A DNA stretch of 64,000 nucleotides from Diadophis punctatus similis (GCA_023053685.1 JALIGW010000062.1:62001-126000), one strand, 5' to 3'; counted from the stretch's first letter, positions 32,663 through 46,019 are shown. The notes: generated by a model not told the origin, from the sequence alone. A program made the numbers and translations.

Positions 32663-32805
32663 TGCCTCCATTTGATTTCAGCAGTCTAATATTGCCAGCA
32701 GTTTATCTCCCAGCATTTTGTCTCATTACAGCCACCATAGTTAGTTTCATTTTACCACGTGGCTTCCAAGCCTGTCAGCTGTAGATCGGGAGGCAGTTTA
32801 TCACC

Positions 32806-33292
32806 ATCTTTAAAGCCCTTCATGGCTTGGGACCAGGTTATCTACGGGACCGCATTCTGCCTCATACTTCCCTTCGACCGGTTAGGGCCCACAGAGTGGG
32901 CCTCCTCCAGGTCCCGTCGGCCAAACAATGCCGGCTGGCAGGCCCAAGGGGGAGAGCCTTCTCTGTGGCTGGCCCTGTGCTCTGGAACCAACTTCCACCA
33001 GAGACCCGAACTATCCCCACTCTGCTGGCCTTCCGGAAAGCTGTTAAGACATGGCTTTTCCTGCAGGCGGGGGGTAGAGCTTAATTCATTCGAGCCCACC
33101 CCCCAAGTATGTATGATGTTGAATGGTTGGTGATGATTCTTTTTATAGTGTGTTTTAATTTTTATATTTGCTTTTAATTAACTTTTTAGATTTTGGTTAT
33201 TCTTGTATTTTCTCACTGTTGTACGCCGCCCTGAGTCCTTAGGGAGTTGGGCGGCATATAAGAATTCCAAAATAAAATAAAATAAATAAATC
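32806..33292 (+). mobile_element. L2-type LINE 3' end, U4
   Basis: Same ORF2 C-terminus and tail as at 24222-24708. Confidence 0.75.
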
Positions 33293-34319
33293 TCTTCTTG
33301 TGCTCTTCTTGTGCTTTGCCCTGTTTGCTGCAAAGAGGTAAATTGCTGGCAGGCAGAGGCCAAAGGGTGGGGGTGGCTGGGTGGGGCTGCATTCGGTGTA
33401 TAAGAAGCACCCAGGTTTTCACCCTCTTTTTGAGGGTAAAAAGGTGCGTCATACTCCGAAAAATACGGTAATTTATACTCTACCACACTTTAATATATTT
33501 TATTATCTACTTGAAATATATATGATTTTTTATAATAATATTGCATCAATGTCCAATTTTCAAAGCTTCATAAGTATTCTATTTCTCTTTTTAGTATATC
33601 AGAGTCCATTTATGTTTATAGAAATCAATTTGATTTCTTCTCTCATTTTTTATTTATATTGTTTTCTTGTTCTAGTTTCCCTTAATATCCTTCCTGTAGT
33701 TCTTTCTTGCTGTTTTTTCTTTTTCCTGTATTCTTTTTTCTCCTCTGTCTTTCGTTCTTTCCTCTATCACTTCCTCCTCCTGACTGGTACCTTTCAATTC
33801 CTCCTTACTTTCTTCTTTACTTTCTTCTTCACCTTCCATCTCGAAATATTGTTCATGAAATTCATGAGTTTTCTCAATTGAATCTATTTTAACTTTCCTT
33901 CCTCGCCATGTCACTAAAATGCCCTCTGGCATCAGCCACCTAAATGTTTCCTTCTGTTTTATCAGTTGGGAAGTTAAAAATCGATATTGTCTTCTAAGAT
34001 TCCTAACCCGTCTTGGAATCTGCTTTAATACTATTATCTCCCTTCCTTTGTACTGAAATGTTTCTTCCCTGGTTCTATTGTAAATGCTATCTCTGACTGC
34101 CTTTTTTATCAATTTTACGTGTATTTCTTTTGGTAATTTATGTCACCGCATGTAATTCGTGTTCACTCTAAAGGCCTCATCTATTTCTCTTATTATTTCT
34201 TGCTTATCACGCTGCATTATTAGTGCTAATAGTTCCGCTATCTTTTCGTCTGTGTTTTCATCTTCATCTTCTTGGATATTCTGAAATGGAGACTGGCTGC
34301 TCTGTTGAGTTCCTCATCA

Positions 34320-34422
34320 TTGTGTCCAGGAAAACACATTGTAAAAAAAACCTCACGAGTTCAAAAAATTTGATTGAACTTGCGAGAAGGTTTTTTTTTA
34401 CAACGAGTTTCCCTGGACACAA
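34320..34422. repeat. 103-bp palindrome, U5 copy
   Basis: Unchanged arms and position. Confidence 0.75.
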
Positions 34423-34506
34423 CGGCAAGGAACGCGATGGAGCTGGAAAGGTAAGACGAGTGTCTCGCTTCTCGCCCGCCCCACCTGCCAGAAATTCAGG
34501 TCTCTA

Positions 34507-34584
34507 CCCCTGATAATAAGGCCACCCCCTTATTTTGGGGGTCAAAAGAAAATAAGACCCTGTCTTATTTTCACGGAAACAGGG
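34507..34584. mobile_element. TA-flanked hairpin MITE, U5 copy
   Basis: Unchanged, in the finger 3' UTR. Confidence 0.6.
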
Positions 34585-34641
34585 TAGATGCCTTTGAAGA
34601 TGGTCATTTCTTTTGAAGGATTGTTCACATTCCACACATTC

Positions 34642-36258
34642 CTACTGTTTTTGTAAATGGATCCTTTGATGTCTATAAAGGCTCCTGCTATGAGGAAAGC
34701 TCTTTCCACACTCCAGGCATTTATGAGGTTTTTCTCCTGTGTGGATTCTTTCGTGTGAATAAAGGTTGCTGTTACGACTGAAGCTCTTTCCACACTCCAA
34801 GCATTTGTGTGGTTTTTCTCCAGTGTGGATTCTTTGATGTGTATAAAGGCTGCTACTCTGACTGAAGCTCTTTCCACACTCCAGGCATTTATGAGATTCT
34901 TCTCCAGTGTGGATCCTTTTATGTCTATAAAGGCTGCCCCTCCGACTGAAGCTCTTTCCACACTCCAGGCATTTATGAGATTCTTCTCCAGTGTGGATCC
35001 TTTTATGTCTATAAAGGCTGCCACTCTGACTGAAGCTCTTTCCACACTCCAGGCATTTATGAGGTTTTTCTCCAGTGTGGATTCTTTCGTGTGAATAAAG
35101 GTTGCTGTTACGACTGAAGCTCTTTCCACACTCCAGGCATTTATGAGATTCTTCTCCAGTGTGGATCCTTTTATGTCTATAAAGGCTGCCCCTCCGACTG
35201 AAGCTCTTTCCACACTCCAGGCATTTATGAGGTTTTTCTCCTGTGTGGATTCTTTGATGTGAATAAATGCTGCTTTTATGACTGAAGCGCTTTCCACACT
35301 CCAAGCATTTATGAGATTTTTCTCCTGTGTGGATTCTTTGATGTGAATAAGTGCTGCTTTTATGACTGAAGCGCTTTCCACACTCCAAGCATTTATGAGA
35401 TTTTTCTCCAGTGTGGATCCTTTTATGTCTATAAAGGCTGCCACTCTGACTGAAGCTCTTTCCACACTCCAGGCATTTATGAGGTTTTTCTCCAGTGTGG
35501 ATTCTTTCGTGTGAATAAAGGTTGCTGTTACGACTGAAGCTCTTTCCACACTCCAGGCATTTATGAGATTCTTCTCCAGTGTGGATCCTTTTATGTCTAT
35601 AAAGGCTGCCCCTCCGACTGAAGCTCTTTCCACACTCCAGGCATTTATGAGGTTTTTCTCCTGTGTGGATTCTTTGATGTGAATAAGTGCTGCTTTTATG
35701 ACTGAAGCGCTTTCCACACTCCAAGCATTTATGAGATTTTTCTCCAGTGTGGATCCTTTTATGTCTATAAAGGCTGCCACTCTGACTGAAGCTCTTTCCA
35801 CACTCCAGGCATTTATGAGGTTTTTCTCCTGTGTGGATTCTTTCGTGTGAATAAAGGTTGCTGTTACGACTGAAGCTCTTTCCACACTCCAAGCATTTAT
35901 GCGGATTTTCTCCTGTGTGGATTCTTTGATGTGTATAAAGGCTGCTACTCTGACTGAAGCTCTTTCCACACTCCAGGCATTTATGAGATTTTTCTCCAGT
36001 GTGGATCCTTTTATGTCTATAAAGGCTGCCACTCTGACTGAAGCTCTTTCCACACTCCAGGCATTTATGACGTTTTCCCCCAATGTGGATTCTTTGATGT
36101 GAATAAGTGCTGCTTTTATGACTGAAGCTCTTTCTACACTCCAAGCATTTATGAGGTTTTTCTCCTGTGTGGATCCTTTGGTGTCTATAAAGGTTGCCCC
36201 TGTGACTGAAGCTCTTTCCACATTCTAGGCATTTATTTAAAATTCTGCTTTCTCCCAA
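34642..36258 (-). CDS. C2H2 zinc-finger array exon, 19 fingers
   Basis: Order a b c d e c b f e c b b f e c f d e z. The 336-bp excess over the 15-finger copies equals one four-finger module. The doubled b (fingers 11-12) is shared with U4, U6 and U7 and marks the type-B lineage; the second b has a private Thr-to-Ile change at helix position 4 (SSIYSH). Finger 6 is ordinary c, unlike c' in U6 and U7, so this array is a partial hybrid of the A and B forms. Frame intact. Confidence 0.85.
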   Translation of the reverse strand: MGESRILNKCLECGKSFSHRGNLYRHQRIHTGEKPHKCLECRKSFSHKSSTYSHQRIHIGGKRHKCLECGKSFSQSGSLYRHKRIHTGEKSHKCLECGKSFSQSSSLYTHQRIHTGENPHKCLECGKSFSRNSNLYSHERIHTGEKPHKCLECGKSFSQSGSLYRHKRIHTGEKSHKCLECGKRFSHKSSTYSHQRIHTGEKPHKCLECGKSFSRRGSLYRHKRIHTGEESHKCLECGKSFSRNSNLYSHERIHTGEKPHKCLECGKSFSQSGSLYRHKRIHTGEKSHKCLECGKRFSHKSSTYSHQRIHTGEKSHKCLECGKRFSHKSSIYSHQRIHTGEKPHKCLECGKSFSRRGSLYRHKRIHTGEESHKCLECGKSFSRNSNLYSHERIHTGEKPHKCLECGKSFSQSGSLYRHKRIHTGEESHKCLECGKSFSRRGSLYRHKRIHTGEESHKCLECGKSFSQSSSLYTHQRIHTGEKPHKCLECGKSFSRNSNLYSHERIHTGEKPHKCLECGKSFPHSRSLYRHQRIHLQKQ

Positions 36259-36402
36259 TTTCTAGCCATTGCATTGCTTCCTTCTTTTTAGTCAAACCTG
36301 TATTTCTATAAAGATGAACGTTAGAAAAGAAAACATGGCCAGAAGTGCAACAATATTCAAAGGCAGCCCTTCCCAATGCAGAATTCCGACTTGGTTACTT
36401 GC

Positions 36403-37109
36403 CATGTCAAGTTGAATATCAGATTCATCCTCTTCCAGGTCATCTGAGGAGAGAAGATATAAATGTGAGAGAAAGAAACATTTTAATTATTTATGAAATT
36501 TATATGCAGCCCATTTGGCAGTTCCAGTCAACTTTGGGCGACTTGGAATGTAAAGACTTCAAAAGATAACTTGGAAACAAGGGGCTCCTTAGGACTGCGT
36601 TGCTGAGACAGCACATGGTGATCAGGAAGCCCATTTCATAGTTTACAAGTATCCTTATGATAACAGTTCTCTCATTTTTGTAATAATTAACAGTGCTGTG
36701 AGTTTCTGCTAATTTCCACCAGGACCCATCACACTTTTCTTTATTGGGGTGTTTTACAATACCATTTAAGCACTGTGGACATCTTGTAAAAGCACAAGGT
36801 AAATCTTTAGCACAAGAATGCTGTCCATAATACTCAAAAGCCCCGCTTCTGGTTTTAGTTATTTCTTGGCTCTCCTCCCCACCAAACTGGAGTCCAGCCA
36901 CTGGAGACTTGTGATGCAGAAGGATATGAAAAGGCAAGATGGAGATCTTTTCCACCAGGCTGCACCTTCCTCTTCAGAGCCAGATTCCAAGCTGGAGTCC
37001 AGCGCTCCAATCCCATCTGATGGAATGACTGGGCCCAAACTCCTCTCCAGCTCTTCAATCTCCTGTCTGATTTTCTCTCGTTCCGCCTCGAGTTCCATTG
37101 CTGAGACGC
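36403..37109 (-). CDS. SNAPC4: SNAPC4-like N-terminal coding exons, U5
   Basis: Exon 2 is 37109-36966 (ATG 37098); exon 3 is 36443-36403. One intronic substitution (36734); exons unchanged. Confidence 0.7.
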
Positions 37110-37134
37110 CTGTAAACAAGACATAAAAGTCAAA

Positions 37135-37677
37135 GAATGAATAGAATAGAATAGAATTACACAGTATACAGAATAGATTAGAATTAGAATAGAACACAAT
37201 GTAGAATAGAATGGAGTGGAGTGGGACGGAACAGAACTTTATTGTCACTTTAAATGCACACTAATCAGCATACATTAAAATGAAATTTCATTCTTTTCAG
37301 CTCTCAAAAGATAACCATGATGCATATACCCATATACTTATATGACACAGAGAAACATCACAGTGTAGTTTAGATGTATACATGTACAGGGCGAGAGAAA
37401 TGAATCTTTAGAGTTTACCAGAACGGATGGCATAGGAAAGAAAACTGCTACAGAATCTGATAGTCCTGCTAGAAATACTTTGAAACCTCCTCCCAGAGGG
37501 GAGCAACAGAAACAGACAGTGGAGTGGGGTCTCGAACAATGCTTTGAGCTCTAAGCACATAGCGCTTATAAGCAGTATCCTGAATAACGCTAAGTGAGCT
37601 TCTCTGCTGTCATCACTACTCTCTGTAGGGACTTTCTATCTGAGGCGCTGCTGCCACCAAACCAAATAGGGATACTG
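37135..37677 (-). mobile_element. CR1/L3-type LINE fragment with AATAG tail, U5
   Basis: Same fragment and tail length as U1. Confidence 0.65.
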
Positions 37678-37845
37678 TTTGTTTAAACGCTCCCCATCCT
37701 GCCTCTGTAAAAAGCAGCCAGGAGAGGAAGAGAAAGATGTGCTCTGCTCATCCGATGCAGGAAACGCAGACGCTGGTTTGCAGGCTTCACTCTTCATGTA
37801 CAAAGAGACCAATTCAGATGATAAAAAAGGGCTCACCCTCATTTC

Positions 37846-37903
37846 ATTTATGCATTTGATTTATTAATTTATTTTTCACTGCCCAAAGGTCTCTGGGCGG
37901 CTC
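37846..37903 (-). mobile_element. L2-like 3'-tail scrap, U5
   Basis: Type-B spacing on its right. Confidence 0.5.
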
Positions 37904-38214
37904 CTCAGAGCAGTGTTTTTATGACCGATTTTACACCCATTTTCTTGCCATTCGCAGGTGCTTCTGACACGAATAAGCGCCACACGCAAAATAAAGCTCC
38001 CGCTCCGAACGTGTGGATGGAAAAGGAACCCTCGGGAAGGGCCCGAGAGGAAGAGCGGTGGGGAAGGATTGTCCTTTTAAAGAGCCCCACCTGCAAAAAC
38101 CGCACCCCCACCTCCGTCCACGGGTCTGCTGCGTTCACACGACACGTTCGCGGCTGCGGGGCTGGCTCCAGCCCATCCCAGCTGGCTCAATCATAAAGCA
38201 AAGCTAATCCAGCC

Positions 38215-39518
38215 CTGGCTTCCCGCGGGCCTAGCTGCCGGGCGCCGCTCCCTCGGGCCGAAAGAGGCTGTCGCTGCCCCAACCTGACCGACAGCGCGGG
38301 TCTCACCTGCTCAAAGCCGCTACGGCTGGAGGAGCGCTTAGGAACCCTCGGCCGGAAGCGGGGGGAACACGCCGGGTAACGAACCAGGAAGTGACGTCAC
38401 GCACGGCCTTAACGGAACCGGAATTACAACCGCCATTTTCCCGTCTGAGGAAAGAGAAAGCCACACCTACTTTCACCAACTTGGGGCAAACAATCGCCTA
38501 GGCTCCGCCCTCCTGCCCATGCGTCAGCCAATGCGCTGTTCGCTTTCTTTTCCGGGCTTTGCCAATCTGCGGCCGCGGAGCATCATCCAATAGCGGCGCA
38601 CAACGAGAGGGAACAAGCCCGTGTGGTATGAACACGTGATGTCTTGGGAACAGCCAACCAGGAGGAAAAGAAACAAAAAGGGGAGGTTGCAACGTGTGAC
38701 GGTAGTCAATGAACGGAGAGGACGCAATCCTCCCGGGGCGCTTCCAGAAGGAGCCGTTCAGTCCGCGCGATCTCCCGCGGCAGACGGTTGGGTTCTGTTG
38801 CGTGCCGTAGAAGAGACCGAACTGTCACGTAGAGGCTCCCCATTCAAGGGCAACCCTCTTCGGCCTCATTACACGATGCGGCCCTCTCGTGGGCCTCCCT
38901 CCCAGTGTCTCCCCGCCAGACCAGACCTCGGGCGCCCCGGCCTCCCCTCCCTCCCAGGCCTCCCTTCTCCGGAGGACCCTCCCGGACTGCGACTCCCGGC
39001 GTCCCCTTCGCCCTACCTGCATCCGGCCGCATGCGCACTCGAATCGAAAAAGTCCTTCCGTCGTTTCTCTGATTCCCAAACTGAGCGCCTGACCGGCCTC
39101 GGTCCCCTTTCGGGCAAACTCCGCCTCTTCCTCCCCTGGCCCCGCCCCCTGTAGCTCTGCTTTCTTGGTCCGATTTCGGAAGTCGGAAGAAAGCCATCCC
39201 AATGGCTGGCGTCAGGGACCACGCCCCCTACTCGACCTTCAGCAGCCGCCTTCCTTCCATCTGCGTTCCTCCCCTCGCTTGGCTCCTCCCTTGCGCCGCT
39301 GGCTCCGCCCCTCAGCTCCCTCCTCCCCGCCCTGCATGGCGGAATTGGGGCGAGGGGCTGGTGGGCGAATGGAGGATTCCCAAAGGGGCTGCAATGGATG
39401 GGAATGGATGGAGGGTTCCCTCGCCGGCCTCGGCTTTCGTGTCCCGGAACCCTTTCTGCCTCCCCGGAGCTACTCGCTACCCCGCCTGCAGCCACGTGGG
39501 CATCTCGGGGTGGCCCCC
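38215..39518 (-). promoter_or_regulatory. CpG-island promoter, U5 (type B)
   Basis: ETS/CRE at 38386-38400, NRF1-like site at 39027-39037, donor CAG|GTGAGA with exon end at 38307. No change in these motifs from U4. Confidence 0.7.
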
Positions 39519-39809
39519 TTTCCTCCTGGCACCCCCAGTCCAGGTACTCCCTGGCATCAAGATCTGCTTTGTCTCCCCGCTGGAAGGAAGGGAGAGATCG
39601 CGCTCGTTATTGCCAGCCTCAAAAGAAGCCTTGAATATAGCGATCCCTCTGTGTATTATAAGGATTATGAATTAAATTTCACGGCCACCTGATGCCCGGA
39701 GACTCCTGGCAGTTTCCTAATGATATAACACGTTTTTGTTCTTGTGGGGCACCTACATTGTGAGAGGGGATGACGGGACAAATAATTAAGGGAAGAGGAT
39801 AAAAGTGAT

Positions 39810-39811
39810 TG
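39810..39811. other. Type-B deletion junction, U5
   Basis: Same join as in U3. Nothing recognised in 39519-40096. Confidence 0.75.
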
Positions 39812-40096
39812 CTGTAAAACTGTAATCAGGGCCTTGGTGGCTTTCAAAGCCAGGGTCCTTCTATCTTGGTGCCAAAATAAAAATATATTCTTGTATTCTG
39901 TTTGGCGATCAATCGGCTTCAACACCAAGCTAAGGCCCAGTTTTGGGGACAACAGAACGCCCCTTCCAGCTGTTGTCTTCTGTTCCGTTCCATTCCTCAT
40001 CCTATCCTGATAATTAAAGGGTATTGGCCCCCAGGCAGAAGCTTGGGGTACCCCACTGCCTATTTCCTTCTATGCGGAAGGGAAGTTCCTTTAAGG

Positions 40097-40160
40097 CAGG
40101 GCTGGGGAGCTATGCCCCCTTTATGACCTGTGGACTTCAACTCCCAGAATTCCTCAGCCA
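40097..40160 (+). mobile_element. hAT-like MITE fragment, U5
   Basis: Type-B version. Confidence 0.4.
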
Positions 40161-41492
40161 AGTGTTTTGTACATATTCAGGATGGATTCTCTTACTATTT
40201 ACTTACCTATTTTGACTTGCATGCTTGTTCAATCACCCACAATGCTACTCTTCCCTGAAGTTCAAAAGCTGAGTGTTTACTGGCCGGATTCCCTTCCAGT
40301 CACCAATGCAGTTTGTTTCAGCAGATATATTCTTTATTAATATTGTTTTTTATGTACACAAAAACTTGACATGACATAACATACAAACATATAGTCTTAG
40401 GAATCCCACTTCCTATCTTGCTCATAGCTAAAGATCCGTACAAAATTTCGTATACCTATATTTACATTTCTAATTCATTTCGGTATCCATTTCTTCCAAA
40501 TATTCATCAGTGTAAGTTATCTTCTTTACTAAATCCTTACTTCTATCATAATTTATCTAACAATTCTCTATATTATATAATAATATAATAGTATAATAAT
40601 GTAATACTGAATTAAATATTACTCAATATTTAATCTCATTTAATTATTATATCACAACGTAGAATGTTCTAATTTCTAATTAGCTTTGTATTCTATTTCA
40701 TCTAACTCCCATATAAATTTCTTTAATACATTCTCAATCCTCTATTTCTAATTACATTTATTTAGGAATCTATCTTCTCCATTGTGTAGAGACCCATATA
40801 CATATATATCTAACCTATCTTTACTATTCATTTCATAACTCTGCATCACTATTGTTTCTATAAATTAGATTTCTCACCATATGCCATATACCGTATTTTT
40901 CAGAGTATAAGACGCACCGGAGTATAAGACGCACCTTAGTTTTGGGGAAGGAAAACAAGCAAAAAAGGCCTCTGCCTCCCAGCAATCTGCCAAACAGCAA
41001 ACAGCAAACAGTACAGATGATATACACTGTTTGCTGTGTATTTCTGTGCATGTGTACCTGACCCATAGAAATGGCAAAGAATTGGAGAAATGTACATTTA
41101 TGGCAGTATATTAATCCCAGAAAGTTTTCTTAAATGTAATTACACTAACTCCTCCCAATTATTTAAATAGATCTACTCCAAACATGACTAGTCAGGGTTT
41201 CTCAGCTGCCTTCTTTTAATTCTAATACTTAATACTAATACTTAATACTAAAACAGGACATTTCAGATTATACTTTTACAGATCTTTAAAATTGATGTGG
41301 CTTTCTGGAAGTATTCTCTGCTATTTAAAAGAAGATACAATAGCACTGGGCCTCTTCAGAGCAAGCATTTATTTTAAAAAGCTTCTTCATTTTGTTAAGT
41401 TGTCTAGAACAATAATAAAGCAGTCTTTAAAAAATAAGTCTAATAATTTGAACACTCTACAAACATTTAACAAAATAACATATTAACAGAAT

Positions 41493-41572
41493 CTGCCTCT
41501 ACCTAGGATAGAACTCACAACTTCCTGATTGTGAGGCAAGAGCTCTAGCTCTGAGCCATAGCAGCTATAGCT
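41493..41572 (-). mobile_element. tRNA-derived SINE head, U5
   Basis: Same boxes as in U3. Confidence 0.55.
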
Positions 41573-41715
41573 TGCCTCCATTTGATTTCAGCAGTCTAAT
41601 ATTGCCAGCAGTTTATCTCCCAGCATTTTGTCTCATTACAGCCACCATAGTTAGTTTCATTTTACCACGTGGCTTCCAAGCCTGTCAGCTGTAGATCGGG
41701 AGGCAGTTTATCACC

Positions 41716-42202
41716 ATCTTTAAAGCCCTTCATGGCTTGGGACCAGGTTATCTACGGGACCGCATTCTGCCTCATACTTCCCTTCGACCGGTTAGGGCCC
41801 ACAGAGTGGGCCTCCTCCAGGTCCCGTCGGCCAAACAATGCCGGCTGGCAGGCCCAAGGGGGAGAGCCTTCTCTGTGGCTGGCCCTGTGCTCTGGAACCA
41901 ACTTCCACCAGAGACCCGAACTATCCCCACTCTGCTGGCCTTCCGGAAAGCTGTTAAGACATGGCTTTTCCTGCAGGCGGGGGGTAGAGCTTAATTCATT
42001 CGAGCCCACCCCCCAAGTATGTATGATGTTGAATGGTTGGTGATGATTCTTTTTATAGTGTGTTTTAATTTTTATATTTGCTTTTAATTAACTTTTTAGA
42101 TTTTGGTTATTCTTGTATTTTCTCACTGTTGTACGCCGCCCTGAGTCCTTAGGGAGTTGGGCGGCATATAAGAATTCCAAAATAAAATAAAATAAATAAA
42201 TC
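41716..42202 (+). mobile_element. L2-type LINE 3' end, U5
   Basis: Same ORF2 C-terminus and tail as at 24222-24708. Confidence 0.75.
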
Positions 42203-43229
42203 TCTTCTTGTGCTCTTCTTGTGCTTTGCCCTGTTTGCTGCAAAGAGGTAAATTGCTGGCAGGCAGAGGCCAAAGGGTGGGGGTGGCTGGGTGGGGCTGC
42301 ATTCGGTGTATAAGAAGCACCCAGGTTTTCACCCTCTTTTTGAGGGTAAAAAGGTGCGTCATACTCCGAAAAATACGGTAATTTATACTCTACCACACTT
42401 TAATATATTTTATTATCTACTTGAAATATATATGATTTTTTATAATAATATTGCATCAATGTCCAATTTTCAAAGCTTCATAAGTATTCTATTTCTCTTT
42501 TTAGTCTATCAGAGTCCATTTATGTTTATAGAAATCAATTTGATTTCTTCTCTCATTTTTTATTTATATTGTTTTCTTGTTCTAGTTTCCCTTAATATCC
42601 TTCCTGTAGTTCTTTCTTGCTGTTTTTTCTTTTTCCTGTATTCTTTTTTCTCCTCTGTCTTTCGTTCTTTCCTCTATCACTTCCTCCTCCTGACTGGTAC
42701 CTTTCAATTCCTCCTTACTTTCTTCTTTACTTTCTTCTTCACCTTCCATCTCGAAATATTGTTCATGAAATTCATGAGTTTTCTCAATTGAATCTATTTT
42801 AACTTTCCTTCCTCGCCATGTCACTAAAATGCCCTCTGGCATCAGCCACCTAAATGTTTCCTTCTGTTTTATCAGTTGGGAAGTTAAAAATCGATATTGT
42901 CTTCTAAGATTCCTAACCCGTCTTGGAATCTGCTTTAATACTATTATCTCCCTTCCTTTGTACTGAAATGTTTCTTCCCTGGTTCTATTGTAAATGCTAT
43001 CTCTGACTGCCTTTTTTATCAATTTTACGTGTATTTCTTTTGGTAATTTATGTCACCGCATGTAATTCGTGTTCACTCTAAAGGCCTCATCTATTTCTCT
43101 TATTATTTCTTGCTTATCACGCTGCATTATTAGTGCTAATAGTTCCGCTATCTTTTCGTCTGTGTTTTCATCTTCATCTTCTTGGATATTCTGAAATGGA
43201 GACTGGCTGCTCTGTTGAGTTCCTCATCA

Positions 43230-43332
43230 TTGTGTCCAGGAAAACACATTGTAAAAAAAACCTCACGAGTTCAAAAAATTTGATTGAACTTGCGAGAAGG
43301 TTTTTTTTTACAACGAGTTTCCCTGGACACAA
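43230..43332. repeat. 103-bp palindrome, U6 copy
   Basis: Unchanged arms and position. Confidence 0.75.
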
Positions 43333-43416
43333 CGGCAAGGAACGCGATGGAGCTGGAAAGGTAAGACGAGTGTCTCGCTTCTCGCCCGCCCCACCTGCCA
43401 GAAATTCAGGTCTCTA

Positions 43417-43494
43417 CCCCTGATAATAAGGCCACCCCCTTATTTTGGGGGTCAAAAGAAAATAAGACCCTGTCTTATTTTCACGGAAACAGGG
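43417..43494. mobile_element. TA-flanked hairpin MITE, U6 copy
   Basis: Unchanged, in the finger 3' UTR. Confidence 0.6.
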
Positions 43495-43551
43495 TAGATG
43501 CCTTTGAAGATGGTCATTTCTTTTGAAGGATTGTTCACATTCCACACATTC

Positions 43552-45168
43552 CTACTGTTTTTGTAAATGGATCCTTTGATGTCTATAAAGGCTCCTGCTA
43601 TGAGGAAAGCTCTTTCCACACTCCAGGCATTTATGAGGTTTTTCTCCTGTGTGGATTCTTTCGTGTGAATAAAGGTTGCTGTTACGACTGAAGCTCTTTC
43701 CACACTCCAAGCATTTGTGTGGTTTTTCTCCAGTGTGGATTCTTTGATGTGTATAAAGGCTGCTACTCTGACTGAAGCTCTTTCCACACTCCAGGCATTT
43801 ATGAGATTCTTCTCCAGTGTGGATCCTTTTATGTCTATAAAGGCTGCCCCTCCGACTGAAGCTCTTTCCACACTCCAGGCATTTATGAGATTCTTCTCCA
43901 GTGTGGATCCTTTTATGTCTATAAAGGCTGCCACTCTGACTGAAGCTCTTTCCACACTCCAGGCATTTATGAGGTTTTTCTCCAGTGTGGATTCTTTCGT
44001 GTGAATAAAGGTTGCTGTTACGACTGAAGCTCTTTCCACACTCCAGGCATTTATGAGATTTTTCTCCAGTGTGGATCCTTTTATGTCTATAAAGGCTGCC
44101 CCTCCGACTGAAGCTCTTTCCACACTCCAGGCATTTATGAGGTTTTTCTCCTGTGTGGATTCTTTGATGTGAATAAGTGCTGCTTTTATGACTGAAGCGC
44201 TTTCCACACTCCAAGCATTTATGAGATTTTTCTCCTGTGTGGATTCTTTGATGTGAATAAGTGCTGCTTTTATGACTGAAGCGCTTTCCACACTCCAAGC
44301 ATTTATGAGATTTTTCTCCAGTGTGGATCCTTTTATGTCTATAAAGGCTGCCACTCTGACTGAAGCTCTTTCCACACTCCAGGCATTTATGAGGTTTTTC
44401 TCCAGTGTGGATTCTTTCGTGTGAATAAAGGTTGCTGTTACGACTGAAGCTCTTTCCACACTCCAGGCATTTATGAGATTCTTCTCCAGTGTGGATCCTT
44501 TTATGTCTATAAAGGCTGCCCCTCCGACTGAAGCTCTTTCCACACTCCAGGCATTTATGAGGTTTTTCTCCTGTGTGGATTCTTTGATGTGAATAAGTGC
44601 TGCTTTTATGACTGAAGCGCTTTCCACACTCCAAGCATTTATGAGATTTTTCTCCAGTGTGGATCCTTTTATGTCTATAAAGGCTGACACTCTGACTGAA
44701 GCTCTTTCCACACTCCAGGCATTTATGAGGTTTTTCTCCTGTGTGGATTCTTTCGTGTGAATAAAGGTTGCTGTTACGACTGAAGCTCTTTCCACACTCC
44801 AAGCATTTATGCGGATTTTCTCCTGTGTGGATTCTTTGATGTGTATAAAGGCTGCTACTCTGACTGAAGCTCTTTCCACACTCCAGGCATTTATGAGATT
44901 TTTCTCCAGTGTGGATCCTTTTATGTCTATAAAGGCTGCCACTCTGACTGAAGCTCTTTCCACACTCCAGGCATTTATGACGTTTTCCCCCAATGTGGAT
45001 TCTTTGATGTGAATAAGTGCTGCTTTTATGACTGAAGCTCTTTCTACACTCCAAGCATTTATGAGGTTTTTCTCCTGTGTGGATCCTTTGGTGTCTATAA
45101 AGGTTGCCCCTGTGACTGAAGCTCTTTCCACATTCTAGGCATTTATTTAAAATTCTGCTTTCTCCCAA
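43552..45168 (-). CDS. C2H2 zinc-finger array exon, 19 fingers
   Basis: Order a b c d e c' b f e c b b f e c f d e z, the same framework as U5 but with c' at finger 6 and without the Ile change. Finger 13 (f) has a TGEKSH linker where U5 and U7 have TGEESH, a private or converted linker change. Frame intact with the common TAG-AAA-TTG 5' edge. Confidence 0.85.
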   Translation of the reverse strand: MGESRILNKCLECGKSFSHRGNLYRHQRIHTGEKPHKCLECRKSFSHKSSTYSHQRIHIGGKRHKCLECGKSFSQSGSLYRHKRIHTGEKSHKCLECGKSFSQSSSLYTHQRIHTGENPHKCLECGKSFSRNSNLYSHERIHTGEKPHKCLECGKSFSQSVSLYRHKRIHTGEKSHKCLECGKRFSHKSSTYSHQRIHTGEKPHKCLECGKSFSRRGSLYRHKRIHTGEESHKCLECGKSFSRNSNLYSHERIHTGEKPHKCLECGKSFSQSGSLYRHKRIHTGEKSHKCLECGKRFSHKSSTYSHQRIHTGEKSHKCLECGKRFSHKSSTYSHQRIHTGEKPHKCLECGKSFSRRGSLYRHKRIHTGEKSHKCLECGKSFSRNSNLYSHERIHTGEKPHKCLECGKSFSQSGSLYRHKRIHTGEESHKCLECGKSFSRRGSLYRHKRIHTGEESHKCLECGKSFSQSSSLYTHQRIHTGEKPHKCLECGKSFSRNSNLYSHERIHTGEKPHKCLECGKSFPHSRSLYRHQRIHLQKQ

Positions 45169-45312
45169 TTTCTAGCCATTGCATTGCTTCCTTCTTTTTA
45201 GTCAAACCTGTATTTCTATAAAGATGAACGTTAGAAAAGAAAACATGGCCAGAAGTGCAACAATATTCAAAGGCAGCCCTTCCCAATGCAGAATTCCGAC
45301 TTGGTTACTTGC

Positions 45313-46019
45313 CATGTCAAGTTGAATATCAGATTCATCCTCTTCCAGGTCATCTGAGGAGAGAAGATATAAATGTGAGAGAAAGAAACATTTTAATTAT
45401 TTATGAAATTTATATGCAGCCCATTTGGCAGTTCCAGTCAACTTTGGGCGACTTGGAATGTAAAGACTTCAAAAGATAACTTGGAAACAAGGGGCTCCTT
45501 AGGACTGCGTTGCTGAGACAGCACATGGTGATCAGGAAGCCCATTTCATAGTTTACAAGTATCCTTATGATAACAGTTCTCTCATTTTTGTAATAATTAA
45601 CAGTGCTGTGAGTTTCTGCTAATTTCCACCAGGACCCATCACATTTTTCTTTATTGGGGTGTTTTACAATACCATTTAAGCACTGTGGACATCTTGTAAA
45701 AGCACAAGGTAAATCTTTAGCACAAGAATGCTGTCCATAATACTCAAAAGCCCCGCTTCTGGTTTTAGTTATTTCTTGGCTCTCCTCCCCACCAAACTGG
45801 AGTCCAGCCACTGGAGACTTGTGATGCAGAAGGATATGAAAAGGCAAGATGGAGATCTTTTCCACCAGGCTGCACCTTCCTCTTCAGAGCCAGATTCCAA
45901 GCTGGAGTCCAGCGCTCCAATCCCATCTGATGGAATGACTGGGCCCAAACTCCTCTCCAGCTCTTCAATCTCCTGTCTGATTTTCTCTCGTTCCGCCTCG
46001 AGTTCCATTGCTGAGACGC
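45313..46019 (-). CDS. SNAPC4: SNAPC4-like N-terminal coding exons, U6
   Basis: Exon 2 is 46019-45876 (ATG 46008); exon 3 is 45353-45313. Exons and splice sites unchanged. Confidence 0.7.

Larger units (their letters stand above)
31971..33468. mobile_element. TIR (TA-target) element, 1498 bp
   Basis: Same insertion point and ends as at 23397-24884, so inherited by unit duplication, not re-inserted. It is 10 bp longer because of the private change at 32424-32436. Confidence 0.8.
24995..33578. repeat. Tandem array unit U4 (8584 bp, type B)
   Basis: Full type-B unit. A small private insertion at 32424-32436 lengthens its TIR element by 10 bp. Confidence 0.95.
31409..34319 (-). mobile_element. 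L1 remnant interrupted by TIR element (U4/U5)
   Basis: As in U3/U4; one substitution, AGAATGTTC for AGAATATTC, near 31745 is shared with the U5/U6 copy. Confidence 0.7.
40891..42378. mobile_element. TIR (TA-target) element, 1488 bp
   Basis: Same ends, TA flanks and length as the U3 copy. Confidence 0.8.
33579..42488. repeat. Tandem array unit U5 (8910 bp, type B)
   Basis: Type-B unit with 19 fingers. Private substitutions include C at 36734 and G at 37820. Confidence 0.95.
40329..43229 (-). mobile_element. L1 remnant interrupted by TIR element (U5/U6)
   Basis: As in U3/U4; private TTAGTCTATC near 42504 in the ORF2 start region. Confidence 0.7.
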
